This document shows positions 18,239 to 26,650 of a stretch of DNA of 64,000 nt, one piece after another (the first letter of the stretch is position 1; every line of letters starts with the position of its first letter). The translations under genes were made by a program, and so were the position numbers. This stretch comes from a bacterium (lineage in GTDB: Bacteria > Armatimonadota > Zipacnadia > Zipacnadales > Zipacnadaceae): NCBI GenBank assembly GCA_030603495.1, contig JAUVXR010000001.1, positions 1-64,000 on the forward strand. The letters are read 5' to 3'. The notes under the pieces were generated by a model. That model made no database searches and was not told the DNA's origin. It saw nothing but the letters and a program-made list of their open reading frames with translations.

Positions 18239-18535
18239 TCAGTCGTACGCAAATTGATTAGCCCTAGCAGATTGGCTGCTGGCAGTGCGCTCCATAGGCT
18301 GCGAACGTGTCCGGGGCGGCCTTTGTGCCGACGACTGCTGAGCGCCCTGTTCGAAGGCGATCTGCGCAGCTAGCTTGTCCGTGTCGCGTTTCAGCATCCT
18401 AGCATATCCCGCTACCTGCCATAAAGGCGGCAAGTATGTCCGCGCTTGGACGAGCGCAGCATCGCGCGCTGTATACCGCAGGGGCAACAGCTCGGGCATA
18501 TGCCTGGCACCAAATGGTCGCGGGTCATTAAACAT
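18239..18535 (-). CDS. 98-aa protein with C-terminal NQFAYD tail
   Basis: Starts MFNDPRPFGARHMPEL; GGAGGAGA lies 7 nt upstream, favouring this ATG over one five codons earlier. A short helical region (ARDAALVQARTYLPPLWQVA) is followed by a Gln/Ser/Arg-rich disordered segment ending ANQFAYD. The protein at 18880-19176 is also 98 aa and ends SNRFSYD after a similar linker; the rest does not align. The shared tail suggests a common recognition signal, possibly for the E1-like enzyme encoded next. Confidence 0.75.
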   Translation of the reverse strand: MFNDPRPFGARHMPELLPLRYTARDAALVQARTYLPPLWQVAGYARMLKRDTDKLAAQIAFEQGAQQSSAQRPPRTRSQPMERTASSQSARANQFAYD

Positions 18536-18619
18536 GGTCTTCTCCTCCATGTTGTTGCCTGCGGCAGCCTTCGGTCAGCAACTGACAGAGCATTCCCCTC
18601 AGGCTCTCCTTGCTGGACT

Positions 18620-18817
18620 TCAGGCTTGCACGCAGACGGTTTCACCCCTTCCAGCCGGCTCCTGTGGGCCGGGGACGGAGTGTACGAAAGTGACTGGATC
18701 AAGGTCAGAGGGCAGGCCGGCGGCCTCTAGTAATCCTGTAGGAACTGCGGCCACTGTCCACCAGCTGACGCGATCATGGACTTGGTCCCATATACCTACT
18801 ATGATCATTTCTGTCAT
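18620..18817 (-). CDS. Small protein, 65 aa, unknown
   Basis: MTEMIIVGIWDQVHDRVSWW then TVAAVPTGLLEAAGL. Compact, alternating beta/alpha-like, no cysteines in the first 60 residues. It lies between the two tailed 98-aa proteins in the same direction (gaps 62 and 84 nt). Its size allows a small beta-grasp-like partner, but there is no GG end and only a weak ribosome site. Moderate doubt that it is real. Confidence 0.45.
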   Translation of the reverse strand: MTEMIIVGIWDQVHDRVSWWTVAAVPTGLLEAAGLPSDLDPVTFVHSVPGPQEPAGRGETVCVQA

Positions 18818-18879
18818 CTCACTACTGTCGGGTCGTAAGGCAGAGGCGGCGGGGAGCTGACCGCCTCCACCACATGTGC

Positions 18880-19176
18880 TCAGTCGTAGCTAAAGCGGTT
18901 ACTGTCAGCGGGTCGCCCGCGGGCAGCAGAGCGCTGACTGTTCTGCGAGCGCTGCTGCCGGGGCGCTTCCTCTGGCGCCGCTAGCTCTGGGGCAATCGCT
19001 TTGGCGGCCCCGGCCAGCAGTGCCCGGTCGAGCCGCTCGCCGACCGCTTGCAGACACACTTCCAGCCGACCCGGACCTGTATATGGTACGGGCATCTGGC
19101 TTGGCTGAGGCTCGCGCAGTTCAACCTGCGGCTGCAGCTTGGGCATAGCCAGTTGCAGCTCTACGTTGTCGCCCAT
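18880..19176 (-). CDS. 98-aa protein with C-terminal NRFSYD tail
   Basis: MGDNVELQLAMPKLQPQVEL, then an amphipathic helix (RLEVCLQAVGERLDRALLAG), a Gln/Arg/Ser linker and the terminal SNRFSYD. AAAGGAG precedes ATG. The final codons TAC GAC TGA are the same as in the gene at 18239-18535. Length and tail match that gene although the bodies differ. Not recognised as a family. Confidence 0.75.
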   Translation of the reverse strand: MGDNVELQLAMPKLQPQVELREPQPSQMPVPYTGPGRLEVCLQAVGERLDRALLAGAAKAIAPELAAPEEAPRQQRSQNSQRSAARGRPADSNRFSYD

Positions 19177-19206
19177 TGTGATGCTCCTTTCTGTCTGCTG
19201 CGGTAC

Positions 19207-20124
19207 TCAACGGGGACCTGACTTGTTGTCAGACTCCTCATCTCCGTCGTCACCATCGGCAGACGTTTTGACCCCGTCTTGGCGATGCATCGGCCGGGGA
19301 CGAGGTGTGCGAAAAAGGGGGACTAACGATTGTCTCACTGCTAACGGGATTGCCATGGCTGCGAATACCATCTGCCACAGCCACAGCCATACCAGGGCAG
19401 CGCATGCCACTAGCCAGCTAGCAGTCAGGATTAGCAGCACCACCAGGCCACTTACCAGTGCGGCCATATTCACCACTGTGCGAGGCAGTAGTGATCCGGC
19501 TACTGCTCCCAACACGGCTACAATAATGGACAAGAGCGAGATTATCGCGATTGCCGCATACACTATCAGTGCCGGCTGAGTGTATCCGGCGCGGCTACTC
19601 CCGAGGAATCCCAAATAGGTGCGGATGCCGGCGATTGCTCCCGCTACCAGTGCGGCCACAACAAAGGTGGCTATTACCATCACGACGAAGCGATGGCGCG
19701 CACGAGGGGAAAGTCCCTCCAGAAGCTGCACGATAGGCCGCTCGCGAATGGCCTCGAAAACCAGCAGCCCAGAAAGGGCATGGGCGAGCACGAGCGCAAA
19801 TGCCGTAGCCTTTGCTACCTTCACTGGGAAGCCAAAGATCGGAGCCTGTAGGGTCGTGTCCAACAGATGGAAGTCTGCCCAGAGGAGAACGCTAGCCCCG
19901 GCAACTAACAACATATTAGACAGCGCCGGGCCCACCTGGATCGGCCAGGACACCCCAGGCAACCATTCCAGCCCTCGCTGAGCAACGTGGCGGAGGCTGG
20001 CATCAAGCTTGTCTATGCCACAGCCTACTGTCCTTTCCGCGGCGCTGAACGTGGTCCGCAACCAGGGACTGGCCATTGTCATCACCAGCGCTGCCAGCGT
20101 GACTACGACAACCGTGAAGGTCAT
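19207..20124 (-). CDS. Multi-pass membrane protein
   Basis: 305 aa with about six to seven hydrophobic helices, including the first 20 residues, NMLLVAGASVLLWADFHLL, FVVMVIATFVVAALVAGAIA, IVYAAIAIISLLSIIVAVLG and the LVVLLILTASWLVACAALVW region. The tail is acidic and cytoplasmic (SADGDDGDEESDNKSGPR). Its ATG overlaps the stop of the VWA lipoprotein (ATGA), suggesting that the two act together at the inner membrane. Family not recognised. Confidence 0.8.
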   Translation of the reverse strand: MTFTVVVVTLAALVMTMASPWLRTTFSAAERTVGCGIDKLDASLRHVAQRGLEWLPGVSWPIQVGPALSNMLLVAGASVLLWADFHLLDTTLQAPIFGFPVKVAKATAFALVLAHALSGLLVFEAIRERPIVQLLEGLSPRARHRFVVMVIATFVVAALVAGAIAGIRTYLGFLGSSRAGYTQPALIVYAAIAIISLLSIIVAVLGAVAGSLLPRTVVNMAALVSGLVVLLILTASWLVACAALVWLWLWQMVFAAMAIPLAVRQSLVPLFRTPRPRPMHRQDGVKTSADGDDGDEESDNKSGPR

Positions 20125-20834
20125 GACTGCTCGCCTCCTGCTAGAAACGCGGCAATTTCCACGGCCCGGCTAGCCGTGGGCGTTAGGATCCGAACCGACT
20201 TGGCACCGGCCTGTTCGAAGGCCTGGCGCCAGTCGCTCACGTGGCGGGTGTACTCGGCCGGAGACCGGTGCATGGCACAAAACCAGATCACGATCTGTGT
20301 TTGACTGAGGTCAACTCCCTGCAGCGCGGCAGGCCCAAGCCCGGTATCGCGAACATCGCTGAAGATCCACAAACAGCGGCGCGCGCCTGGTTGCGCAGGC
20401 ACTGTCGCTATCGAGGCGATTCCCCCGAGCACATCAGTGCCGTGTGATTTGCCCGCACTAGTTGCAAACTGAACCAGGCGCTGGCTGATCTTGGCCAGAA
20501 GTTGTTGCCGGCGCGTCTCAGCCAGCGTGTCGAAAGGACGATCAGATCCCGGTACCCTGATATTGACCAGGTCCTCAGCAGGAGCTGAACGAGTTTGAAT
20601 CTGGCGCACAATGAACTGGTCGCCGGCTCGTAGCCGCTCCAGAGCCGGTAGAAGGACTACATTTACGGAAGCTTGTCTGTACGAAAAGGAGCCGGAATTG
20701 TCCACCAGCGCCAGCAACTGCACAGGCTGGCGGTGGGCACCGGGGTCCCAGGCCAGTTCTTCCAACATGCTGCAGCCTGCCAGGATGCTCACAACTAGGG
20801 CTGAATATGTCATATAGCGCAGCGTTGTGGTCAC
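20121..20834 (-). CDS. VWA-domain lipoprotein
   Basis: 237 aa from GTG (GGGAGG upstream; the GTG overlaps the preceding stop as GTGA). The lipoprotein signal ends in the lipobox LAGC, followed by a von Willebrand A domain with the MIDAS motif DNSGS (LLALVDNSGSFSY) and the second metal-site region GKSHGTDVLGGI. It should be lipid-anchored and bind partners through Mg2+. It is coupled to the membrane protein downstream. Confidence 0.85.
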   Translation of the reverse strand: MTTTLRYMTYSALVVSILAGCSMLEELAWDPGAHRQPVQLLALVDNSGSFSYRQASVNVVLLPALERLRAGDQFIVRQIQTRSAPAEDLVNIRVPGSDRPFDTLAETRRQQLLAKISQRLVQFATSAGKSHGTDVLGGIASIATVPAQPGARRCLWIFSDVRDTGLGPAALQGVDLSQTQIVIWFCAMHRSPAEYTRHVSDWRQAFEQAGAKSVRILTPTASRAVEIAAFLAGGEQS

Positions 20835-21100
20835 GGTCTTCGCCTCCCTGGACTCATGTGGCTGGCTCCATATGTACTCTGCGGCTCTGGGCATCGACGA
20901 AAGCTGCGGTTCGCTGTTTCTGTGTGACCGTTAGTCCTTACGGTACGGAGCCGTGCCGCTTCGCCGACCGCTACATTCATCGCTGCTCTCGACTGCTCAG
21001 CCAGCGTACTCGGCATGGCACCAACTGGTGGTGGGCACACTAGGCGTTCGGGGTGACATGTAGCGCACCTTATTCTCTTCGCCAGATGAATGATCTTCAT
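20831..21100 (-). CDS. Small basic protein, 89 aa, unknown
   Basis: MKIIHLAKRIRCATCHPERL with CATC and C..C near the N-terminus, then an Arg/Ser/Thr-rich body. GAGGAG lies 5 nt before ATG, the start overlaps the upstream stop (ATGA) and the stop overlaps the downstream GTG start (GTGA). These double couplings are the main evidence that it is translated. It may exist mainly to couple translation. Confidence 0.5.
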   Translation of the reverse strand: MKIIHLAKRIRCATCHPERLVCPPPVGAMPSTLAEQSRAAMNVAVGEAARLRTVRTNGHTETANRSFRRCPEPQSTYGASHMSPGRRRP

Positions 21101-21519
21101 GTCAGCTCCTCATTCGGCAGTCGCCTAGCCCAAGTGGGGTTGGCGCCGTTCTGGATTACCCATGGAAGCACGACAACTTGAATGGCTATGTCCCAAGCCG
21201 GCTGAAGCCAAACCCCAGACACAATCTTGCCCGCATAGCTGGCTAGTCGCCCATTCACGCGAAGCGGGTAAGTGGTGGCCAAATCCGAGACCACCAACTG
21301 ACCTGTGCGCGCATCGACGCTGAGCGCCAGTCGGATAACGCTTCCACTGCCACCATTAAGGTTGCAGTGGCAGGCGCCCGCTGTCCCGATTCTCAACGGT
21401 ATTCCAGCCTCCACTCGACACAGGAAGCGGCAATTGCAACGCCCTACGACTTTTAACAGCACCGTCTTGATGAATCTGGAACAGCGCGAAGACGATGTCT
21501 GGTTATCCACTGTCTCCAT
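21097..21519 (-). CDS. First gene of the 12-21 kb operon, possibly FHA-like
   Basis: 140 aa. After a Cys-containing N-terminal part (GRCNCRFLC, GACHCNL) the body is beta-rich: IRLALSVDARTGQLVVSDLA, TTYPLRVNGRLASYAG. The run VVSDLxxTYPLRVNG weakly recalls the DLxSxNGTxVNG stretch of FHA phosphopeptide-binding domains, but the canonical Ser/His residues are missing. A candidate promoter lies about 180 nt upstream. Confidence 0.5.
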   Translation of the reverse strand: METVDNQTSSSRCSRFIKTVLLKVVGRCNCRFLCRVEAGIPLRIGTAGACHCNLNGGSGSVIRLALSVDARTGQLVVSDLATTYPLRVNGRLASYAGKIVSGVWLQPAWDIAIQVVVLPWVIQNGANPTWARRLPNEELT

Positions 21520-21697
21520 CTAAATCACCGCCAGAGCTTGACATGCATCAGCCGACAAGTTACACTGACGCACAAGGGCGACCGCGGCCAAGAGGCCACT
21601 GCCAAACAGCGAAGCCAAATGCTTCGGTAAGGTAGGCCGGTGTCGATTGCAGGCAACAATCACTTTGGGCGGCCGCCCTCACCTTGATACTATATAT

Positions 21698-21725
21698 ATT
21701 ATAACACCCACACCCAGTTCTGGAA
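21698..21725 (-). promoter_or_regulatory. Candidate promoter of the 12-21 kb operon
   Basis: On the minus strand a consensus TATAAT (21698-21703) stands 16 bp downstream of TTCCAG. The leader to the first gene would be about 170 nt. Surrounding AT-rich DNA (21689-21704) is exceptional in this GC-rich context. Confidence 0.45.
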
Positions 21726-21748
21726 ACGCTCTGACCTGTCTAATGTTT

Positions 21749-21774
21749 TGTCGCACGTGTCGTCTCGTGCGACA
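21749..21774. repeat. 9-bp inverted repeat between divergent genes
   Basis: TGTCGCACG - 8 nt - CGTGCGACA, a perfect stem lying between the minus-strand operon promoter and the plus-strand TATA-like box at 21808. Placement suggests an operator shared by the divergent units. The first gene of neither unit is a clear DNA-binding protein, so the ligand is unknown. Confidence 0.5.
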
Positions 21775-21800
21775 CCAGGCCCTCATAGGTGACGTCCCAC

Positions 21801-21815
21801 CGAAAAGTATTTAAG
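21801..21815 (+). promoter_or_regulatory. Archaeal-looking BRE/TATA box
   Basis: CGAAAAGTATTTAAG: a purine-A-rich BRE-like stretch directly followed by TATTTAAG, ending 25 nt before the ATG of 21841 with no Shine-Dalgarno between. This matches an archaeal promoter with a near-leaderless transcript. The 13-mer AAAAGTATTTAAG recurs at 37590-37602. Confidence 0.45.
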
Positions 21816-21840
21816 CAACATAACCCCCCTTACATGCCAT

Positions 21841-22548
21841 ATGGTGCGGTTCGAATGTGATCTCGGTACGACCCTCGTGGTCTTTCTTGACGGATATTGC
21901 CAGGACGAACAGTTCTATCGTAGACTGCAGCTTCGCCCACTGCGAACAACCGAGTCAGGGCGCAGTCAGCTGGGGAAGGTGGCCACTCCACTCGTCACGA
22001 GGCGGATCTGGCAGGTCCTCCACACGCATGAGGCGCTCTCGGCAGAGAATCTCATCAGAATGTTCGCTGCCCTGGTCGAAGGGGCCCGCATCGCATACTG
22101 TCCCTACCAAGCCGCTGGGGCCGCTAAACGCGGCAGGCAAATGCCGGCTCAGGGACCATGCGCTTACGTGACCTTTGGCACAGGGCCTACTTACAACTCG
22201 TTAACAAAGGGGTGGCGAAAGAGGCTATTCGAGGAGCAACTGCCGGTGGTCAGACGGGAGCACGCGAATGATCCTGAGGCGGACGGAGGCCGGTACGTTC
22301 AGAATCTTGTGATGGTACCCAAGATCGAGGAACTGTGCTGCGCTCAATACGACGAGTGTATGGCTAACTGGGAGGACATAACTCAATTCCGCAGCAAAGC
22401 GCATGACTCGTACACGCACTTGGACGGTCTTCTGGACGCCTGGAAATCGATTATTGAAGACCTAGTGCCGCTACACGAAGGCAACCCTCCGTATGGCCGT
22501 TGGCTCAACCTGTGGAAGCGTCATTATCGGCCACGCGGTAGCGTATGA
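21841..22548 (+). CDS. Unknown protein, 235 aa
   Basis: MVRFECDLGTTLVVFLDGYC at the start; mixed alpha/beta, soluble, cysteines scattered (CCAQYDEC). A Lys/Arg-rich central part (AAKRGRQMPAQGP, LTKGWRKRLF) may contact nucleic acid. No family recognised. It has no ribosome site but a TATA-like box 25 nt upstream. Its 3' end overlaps the convergent TPR gene by 44 bp. Start could be the second codon (GTG). Confidence 0.6.
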   Translation: MVRFECDLGTTLVVFLDGYCQDEQFYRRLQLRPLRTTESGRSQLGKVATPLVTRRIWQVLHTHEALSAENLIRMFAALVEGARIAYCPYQAAGAAKRGRQMPAQGPCAYVTFGTGPTYNSLTKGWRKRLFEEQLPVVRREHANDPEADGGRYVQNLVMVPKIEELCCAQYDECMANWEDITQFRSKAHDSYTHLDGLLDAWKSIIEDLVPLHEGNPPYGRWLNLWKRHYRPRGSV

Positions 22549-24166
22549 TGCAGAATTCTCGCTCACCACACCAACGGAAGTCTCCACTCTGGTCGAGATC
22601 TGGTATCAGCTGCTTTTCGTCCAAACCAGCATCTCGCAGAATCACCCTCAACCGACTTACGGTATGACGGATCTTGTCATCGAAGCCAACGTCAGCTTGG
22701 TACTCCTCGTCATAGACCTTATCGAACAGTGTCGCTTTCGCGATGGGCTTGCCTTTTGTCTTAACCAGGTGCTCCAAAGCTGCTAACGGCAGCGGTCGTC
22801 CCCGCAACTCGACGGGCTTGTTGTCCACACGATAGTCTTTCTCCGGTGCCACGTCTTTGATCCACACAAAGTAGTGTTCCGGCTTGTGATCGGTCAGAAA
22901 AGCTGTCAGCCCGTCTTCGGTCGCACTCTCTCGGGGACGGTCGTGGGTCTCAATGGTGTACTTCCGCGGCTTCTCGGGTTCTGAGACAACCTCGGCTCCT
23001 GGCGCTCGACGCTTCTTCTCGTCTGGAGGCAGTTTAGATTTCTCTGCCACCACTGCCGCCAGTTCCTCCAGAATCCTGAGCATCTCTCCATGAGCAGCCT
23101 CCGATACTTCCGTACCGGCATTCTGCCTCGCCAGTTCGTTTGCTTCCTCAGCCACTAGCAGCACGTCCTTGTCCCGTTCCGACAACTGGAGTGCCTTGGC
23201 CTTGCTCAAAAGGGCGCTTGCTGCCACAACCGAGTCTTCAGCCGCTTGGGCGGCGGCCAGTGCCTGCTCAGCTGTTGCCACTGCGTCTAGGTAGTGCTCC
23301 CGTTCAAATAGCGCATCGCAGATACTGAGGAGTGCGTTGGCTTCACCACGCTTGTAGTTGCCGGCTTGTGCTGTCTCCAGTGCCGCGCGGCCCGTTATTA
23401 GGGCCGCCTTGCCCCGACCCAGCATACGCAGAGCCCGGGACTTGCCGATAAGTATGACACTTCTGAGAACCTCGTCACCAGCAGCTTCCGCGGCTTGCAA
23501 TGCCTGCTCAGCTGCTTCCAGTGCTCCGTGAAACAATTTTCGTATGCGCAGTGCTTGGGATTCGGCAAAAAGCGCCCAAGATTGACAATACTTGTCTTCC
23601 GTGGTTTTGTAGATCAACTGAGCATCCTTAGCTGATGTCAGGGCTCCATCATCGTCACCCATCACAACTAGCGCATAAGACTTCACAATGTGCGCAAAGC
23701 CTTGGGCTGGCTTATCTCCTGCAACCCGCCCGGCCTGTAATGCTTCCTCGGCCGCTTGCAAGGCTTCCTTGTGTCGATACAACATGCGCAGTGCGTCAGA
23801 CTTGCTGGCGAGTGCTCTGACTTCGGCAAGCTTGTCTTCTGCAGTTCTGGCGGCTAGCACAGCATCTTCGGCCGCTGACAAAGCTGCAGCATGATTTGGC
23901 AATCGGCGTCGAGCCTCCGAGCGTAGCCAACACGCCCACGAGGTGAGAACCATGTCACCGATGGCACGGGATTTCTCTTCCGCCGAACGGGCAAGCCTGA
24001 TTACATCCTCCCATTCGTAGTTGGCCAAGAGAAATAGAGCCTCACTGAGAAGAGCCAGTGATGAGTTGGGGGCAGACTTCATGATCTCTTGAGCCTGAGC
24101 TTCGGCTTCGTCCCGCCTGCCTTGGTGCATTAGCAGTTCAATTCTACGCAGGAATTCGGCGTCCAT
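22505..24166 (-). CDS. TPR-repeat protein with C-terminal OmpR-type winged helix
   Basis: 553 aa. ATG at 24166 is preceded by GGAAGGAGGT, better than the in-frame start 159 nt upstream. About nine TPR-like units with roughly 40-residue period (DALRMLYRHKEALQAAEEAL, SRALRMLGRGKAALITGRAA) occupy residues 10-370. A charged linker (about 380-430) leads to a winged helix: LPLAALEHLVKTKGKPIAKA, DDKIRHTVSRLRVILRDAGL. Likely a ligand- or protein-sensing transcription factor resembling SARD/OmpR-fold TPR regulators with reversed domain order. Confidence 0.8.
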   Translation of the reverse strand: MDAEFLRRIELLMHQGRRDEAEAQAQEIMKSAPNSSLALLSEALFLLANYEWEDVIRLARSAEEKSRAIGDMVLTSWACWLRSEARRRLPNHAAALSAAEDAVLAARTAEDKLAEVRALASKSDALRMLYRHKEALQAAEEALQAGRVAGDKPAQGFAHIVKSYALVVMGDDDGALTSAKDAQLIYKTTEDKYCQSWALFAESQALRIRKLFHGALEAAEQALQAAEAAGDEVLRSVILIGKSRALRMLGRGKAALITGRAALETAQAGNYKRGEANALLSICDALFEREHYLDAVATAEQALAAAQAAEDSVVAASALLSKAKALQLSERDKDVLLVAEEANELARQNAGTEVSEAAHGEMLRILEELAAVVAEKSKLPPDEKKRRAPGAEVVSEPEKPRKYTIETHDRPRESATEDGLTAFLTDHKPEHYFVWIKDVAPEKDYRVDNKPVELRGRPLPLAALEHLVKTKGKPIAKATLFDKVYDEEYQADVGFDDKIRHTVSRLRVILRDAGLDEKQLIPDLDQSGDFRWCGEREFCIIRYRVADNDASTG

Positions 24167-24383
24167 TGATACCTCCTTCCCAAAGCGCCTGGACATCGCT
24201 CTTACCCAAGGATCTTTCGCCTCGGAGGGCTGGTGGTCCTCCACTTGGCACGACGCAACTTCACACGGCTGGCCACGGTTGGCTCCCAGTCGGAGTGTGC
24301 CCAGTATCATAGAAGTTCCTTGCATTTGGGACGGAACACTTACAGTACAACAATCTTAAACGGATGGTAAGTGTTAGCCCCAT

Positions 24384-25037
24384 ATGGGAGCAACAACACG
24401 ACACATCACCGCGAGAAGTACCTATACTGGTCCTACAAACGATAGGACGACAGCTGCAATTCTGACATTCGGCAAGCCCAAGCTGGCTTCGGAGATAGTA
24501 TGTGACATTGCAGAGAGGCTGACACTTTCTGTGCCTCCCAAGCCAACTCCTATTCTCAAAGAGCTTGAGAAGCGAGAGATCACAAAGCGCCTTACACCCT
24601 CCCTTCCACGGGGTCGTCCGGGCACAGTCTATGGCCTGACTGCCAAGGGACGTGCGTTGCGTGCACATCTGTGCGAGGAACATGGGCTATCCAGTGTCTA
24701 CCGCCAACTCATAATCAACTGGCACTGCTACGGCTGGGTGGCATGCGGGCGGCAGAAGAAAGCTATCATTTGCGCAATGAGTGACGAGGCATTGACACCC
24801 AAGGAGATCCTGCAGGAGATCAAGAAGCGCTACCGGCCCAGGACGCAGGGAGCTGGCGCTGAGCCGATGGGGATAAGCAGGCAAAATCTCAATGATATAC
24901 TACAGAAAGCGATACAGAGAGAAATAGTGATCAGAGAAGAGGAACACAGAAAAAGAAGGAAGCGCAAGCCACTGGCGATGTACAGACTGAGCAAGACTGG
25001 ACTGAAAATCAAGCAGCTGCTGACTAGCGCGGCTTAG
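24384..25037 (+). CDS. Double winged-helix DNA-binding protein
   Basis: 217 aa with two MarR/ArsR-like winged helices: about 20-95 (PILKELEKREITKRLTPSLP, GTVYGLTAKGRALRAHL) and about 130-217 (LTPKEILQEIKKRYRP, LNDILQKAIQREIVIREEEH, YRLSKTGLKIKQLL). Both halves end in the LTxxG wing motif. Basic, soluble, likely a repressor for this mosaic region. No Shine-Dalgarno; a TTAAA-like box is about 25 nt upstream. Converges on the integrase gene with a 14-bp overlap. Confidence 0.75.
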   Translation: MGATTRHITARSTYTGPTNDRTTAAILTFGKPKLASEIVCDIAERLTLSVPPKPTPILKELEKREITKRLTPSLPRGRPGTVYGLTAKGRALRAHLCEEHGLSSVYRQLIINWHCYGWVACGRQKKAIICAMSDEALTPKEILQEIKKRYRPRTQGAGAEPMGISRQNLNDILQKAIQREIVIREEEHRKRRKRKPLAMYRLSKTGLKIKQLLTSAA

Positions 25038-26214
25038 GCGCTCTTGCCTTGGGTAGTTCCGGCTGAACGATCCCTGCTTGTGCCAACTGAGATCTTATCA
25101 TCTTGGCAATGCGCTTGTTGCGGAATAGAAGATCCAGGATGGGATCGACTGCTTCCCGTTTCTTTAGTGTAGCCACGACCTTGTCCTGCTGTTCCTTGAG
25201 CAACGAAAGCGACTCCTGCAACTGCTGGTTGGCTTTCTTCAGCGCACCCATCTCATCACTCTTGACCAGTTCGGCCGTGCCTTCTTCACTTATTCCTTCC
25301 CTGTCGATGTAACGCTGCGGCTGACTGCTGGCCATGCTCCAGCCATACCGATAGCAAAGCTGGTACTGGTTCAACTTGTGGCAGTAGTAGGTGGCTGAGC
25401 TGTGGCGTAAGATATGCGGCGTTACTTTCTTGTTCAGTACTTCTTTACCCAGCCTGCTAAGCAGCATGCGAAGGGCATTGTACGTCAAGGGAAACAACCT
25501 GGCCTCGGGGTTATTGCTTTCAGGATAAGCTTGCAGCCAGGCGTCCAGAGGCTCGGTGCACATCGCTAGACTGATAGTCCGGCCTTTGGTCTTGGAGTAC
25601 TCCTTACGGATCCGCATCATGTAGTAGTCGTCTTTTCGGGTAAGGTCGCCGATCTTGATGCTGAGCAGTTCGGAAGCGCGGGCTCCGCTGTCGAAGAGCA
25701 CCATAATCAGAGCCCGGTTTCTTACCGGGCAATGCGTTGCCAGCCGCTCGATCTCTTCTCTGGTCAGAGCGGGTATCTCTTTCATCTCGCTGAACGTGTC
25801 TATCCACTCGACCATTTCCGGATACCTGCGGTTATCACCGAGCAGCCACTTGTAGAATTTCTTAAGGGCCTTCTTGAAGTCCACTTTCGTCTCAGCCGCG
25901 AAGGGCTGGCCCCGCTTCGTCTGGTAGACATCCTTTTCCAGATTCCCTACTATCCTCTCGATGTCTGCCTGGTTAGCCTGGTCGAAGGCCTTGTCCAGCC
26001 ACCCGGACAGCGTCTTGAGCACGGAGCTATACTTGAGTAGTCTGCTGGGCCCAATCTTCTTCTTAGCCCGGCCTTTGATGGTCTTGCCCAGTTCGCAGTC
26101 GGCCAGGAATTTGAGAATGAGCTGCTTGTTGCGGGCCAGGAGGCTGCGGTCGCTTCTTAGAGACTTGAGTTTCCTCTCGTAAGCTTCCCCCAACCGATGG
26201 ATGTCGATTGCCAT
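25024..26214 (-). CDS. Archaeal-type tyrosine recombinase/integrase
   Basis: 396 aa from MAIDIHRLGEAYERKL; an upstream in-frame start would sit on the TATA box. Catalytic residues: Arg in SGARASELLSIK, Lys in YSKTKGRTISL, HILRHSSATYY and Tyr in QPQRYIDREGI. The block HILRHSSAT...YRYGWSMASS (RHSxAT then a YxGW step) is typical of archaeal integrases rather than bacterial XerC/D. A coiled-coil tail (LKKANQQLQESLSLLKEQQ) follows. It marks 25-34 kb as an integrative element; no att site could be identified. Confidence 0.85.
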   Translation of the reverse strand: MAIDIHRLGEAYERKLKSLRSDRSLLARNKQLILKFLADCELGKTIKGRAKKKIGPSRLLKYSSVLKTLSGWLDKAFDQANQADIERIVGNLEKDVYQTKRGQPFAAETKVDFKKALKKFYKWLLGDNRRYPEMVEWIDTFSEMKEIPALTREEIERLATHCPVRNRALIMVLFDSGARASELLSIKIGDLTRKDDYYMMRIRKEYSKTKGRTISLAMCTEPLDAWLQAYPESNNPEARLFPLTYNALRMLLSRLGKEVLNKKVTPHILRHSSATYYCHKLNQYQLCYRYGWSMASSQPQRYIDREGISEEGTAELVKSDEMGALKKANQQLQESLSLLKEQQDKVVATLKKREAVDPILDLLFRNKRIAKMIRSQLAQAGIVQPELPKARAPKPR

Positions 26215-26235
26215 GGAAAAGGCAGGCATCGCTAC

Positions 26236-26251
26236 TATATAAACTTTTCCC
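26236..26251 (-). promoter_or_regulatory. BRE/TATA box of the integrase gene
   Basis: Minus strand GGGAAAAG directly followed by TTTATATA, then 21 nt to the ATG at 26214, with no ribosome site. This is the geometry of an archaeal leaderless promoter and is repeated exactly at 26651. Confidence 0.55.
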
Positions 26252-26356
26252 TTCTTTAGCACAAAAAGTGGTAATGCCCCCAGCGAGAAGACATAGTTCT
26301 TGTTCGGTTTTGGGGGCATTCGGGAGCTGGCGTCGCTTCATCGCTGATAAGCGGTA

Positions 26357-26629
26357 TCATTTCCATTGGTGGGTGATCAATCCACCACTGAGCCAGCATG
26401 TCACTACAAAGCGGCCATCGGGACCAAAAAGACGGTATGTCGTAGTGGTGGCAGAAGCAGGAGGTAAGCGGCCTGGACTGGAGTCATCGGCGCGCAAGGT
26501 TTTCACGAACTTATTCACTGCCAGGGAAGCGTGCTCCACGGCTTCTTCATCATGATCGGCGAACACGGCGCCGTCAAAACGCATCACCTTCCGATCGAGC
26601 GCAATCCGTCCAATGATCTTGTATTTCAT
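26357..26629 (-). CDS. Unknown 90-aa protein
   Basis: MKYKIIGRIALDRKVMRFDG, ending in the beta-like TYRLFGPDGRFVVTCWLSGG. Small soluble alpha/beta protein. The start at 26629 is chosen because TTTATATA lies exactly 21 nt upstream; the longer frame would begin upstream of the box. Not recognised. Confidence 0.6.
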   Translation of the reverse strand: MKYKIIGRIALDRKVMRFDGAVFADHDEEAVEHASLAVNKFVKTLRADDSSPGRLPPASATTTTYRLFGPDGRFVVTCWLSGGLITHQWK

Positions 26630-26650
26630 GAGTATAGAAAGAAACGCTAA

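Noticed and set aside
18412-18702. 96-aa minus frame overlapping the tailed 98-aa gene
   Set aside because: It overlaps the better-supported frames 18239-18535 and 18620-18817 and its composition fits a shadow frame.
21841-21870. tRNA T-loop-like GGTTCGAA
   Set aside because: No acceptor or anticodon stems around it; it lies in a coding frame. No tRNA was found anywhere in the window.
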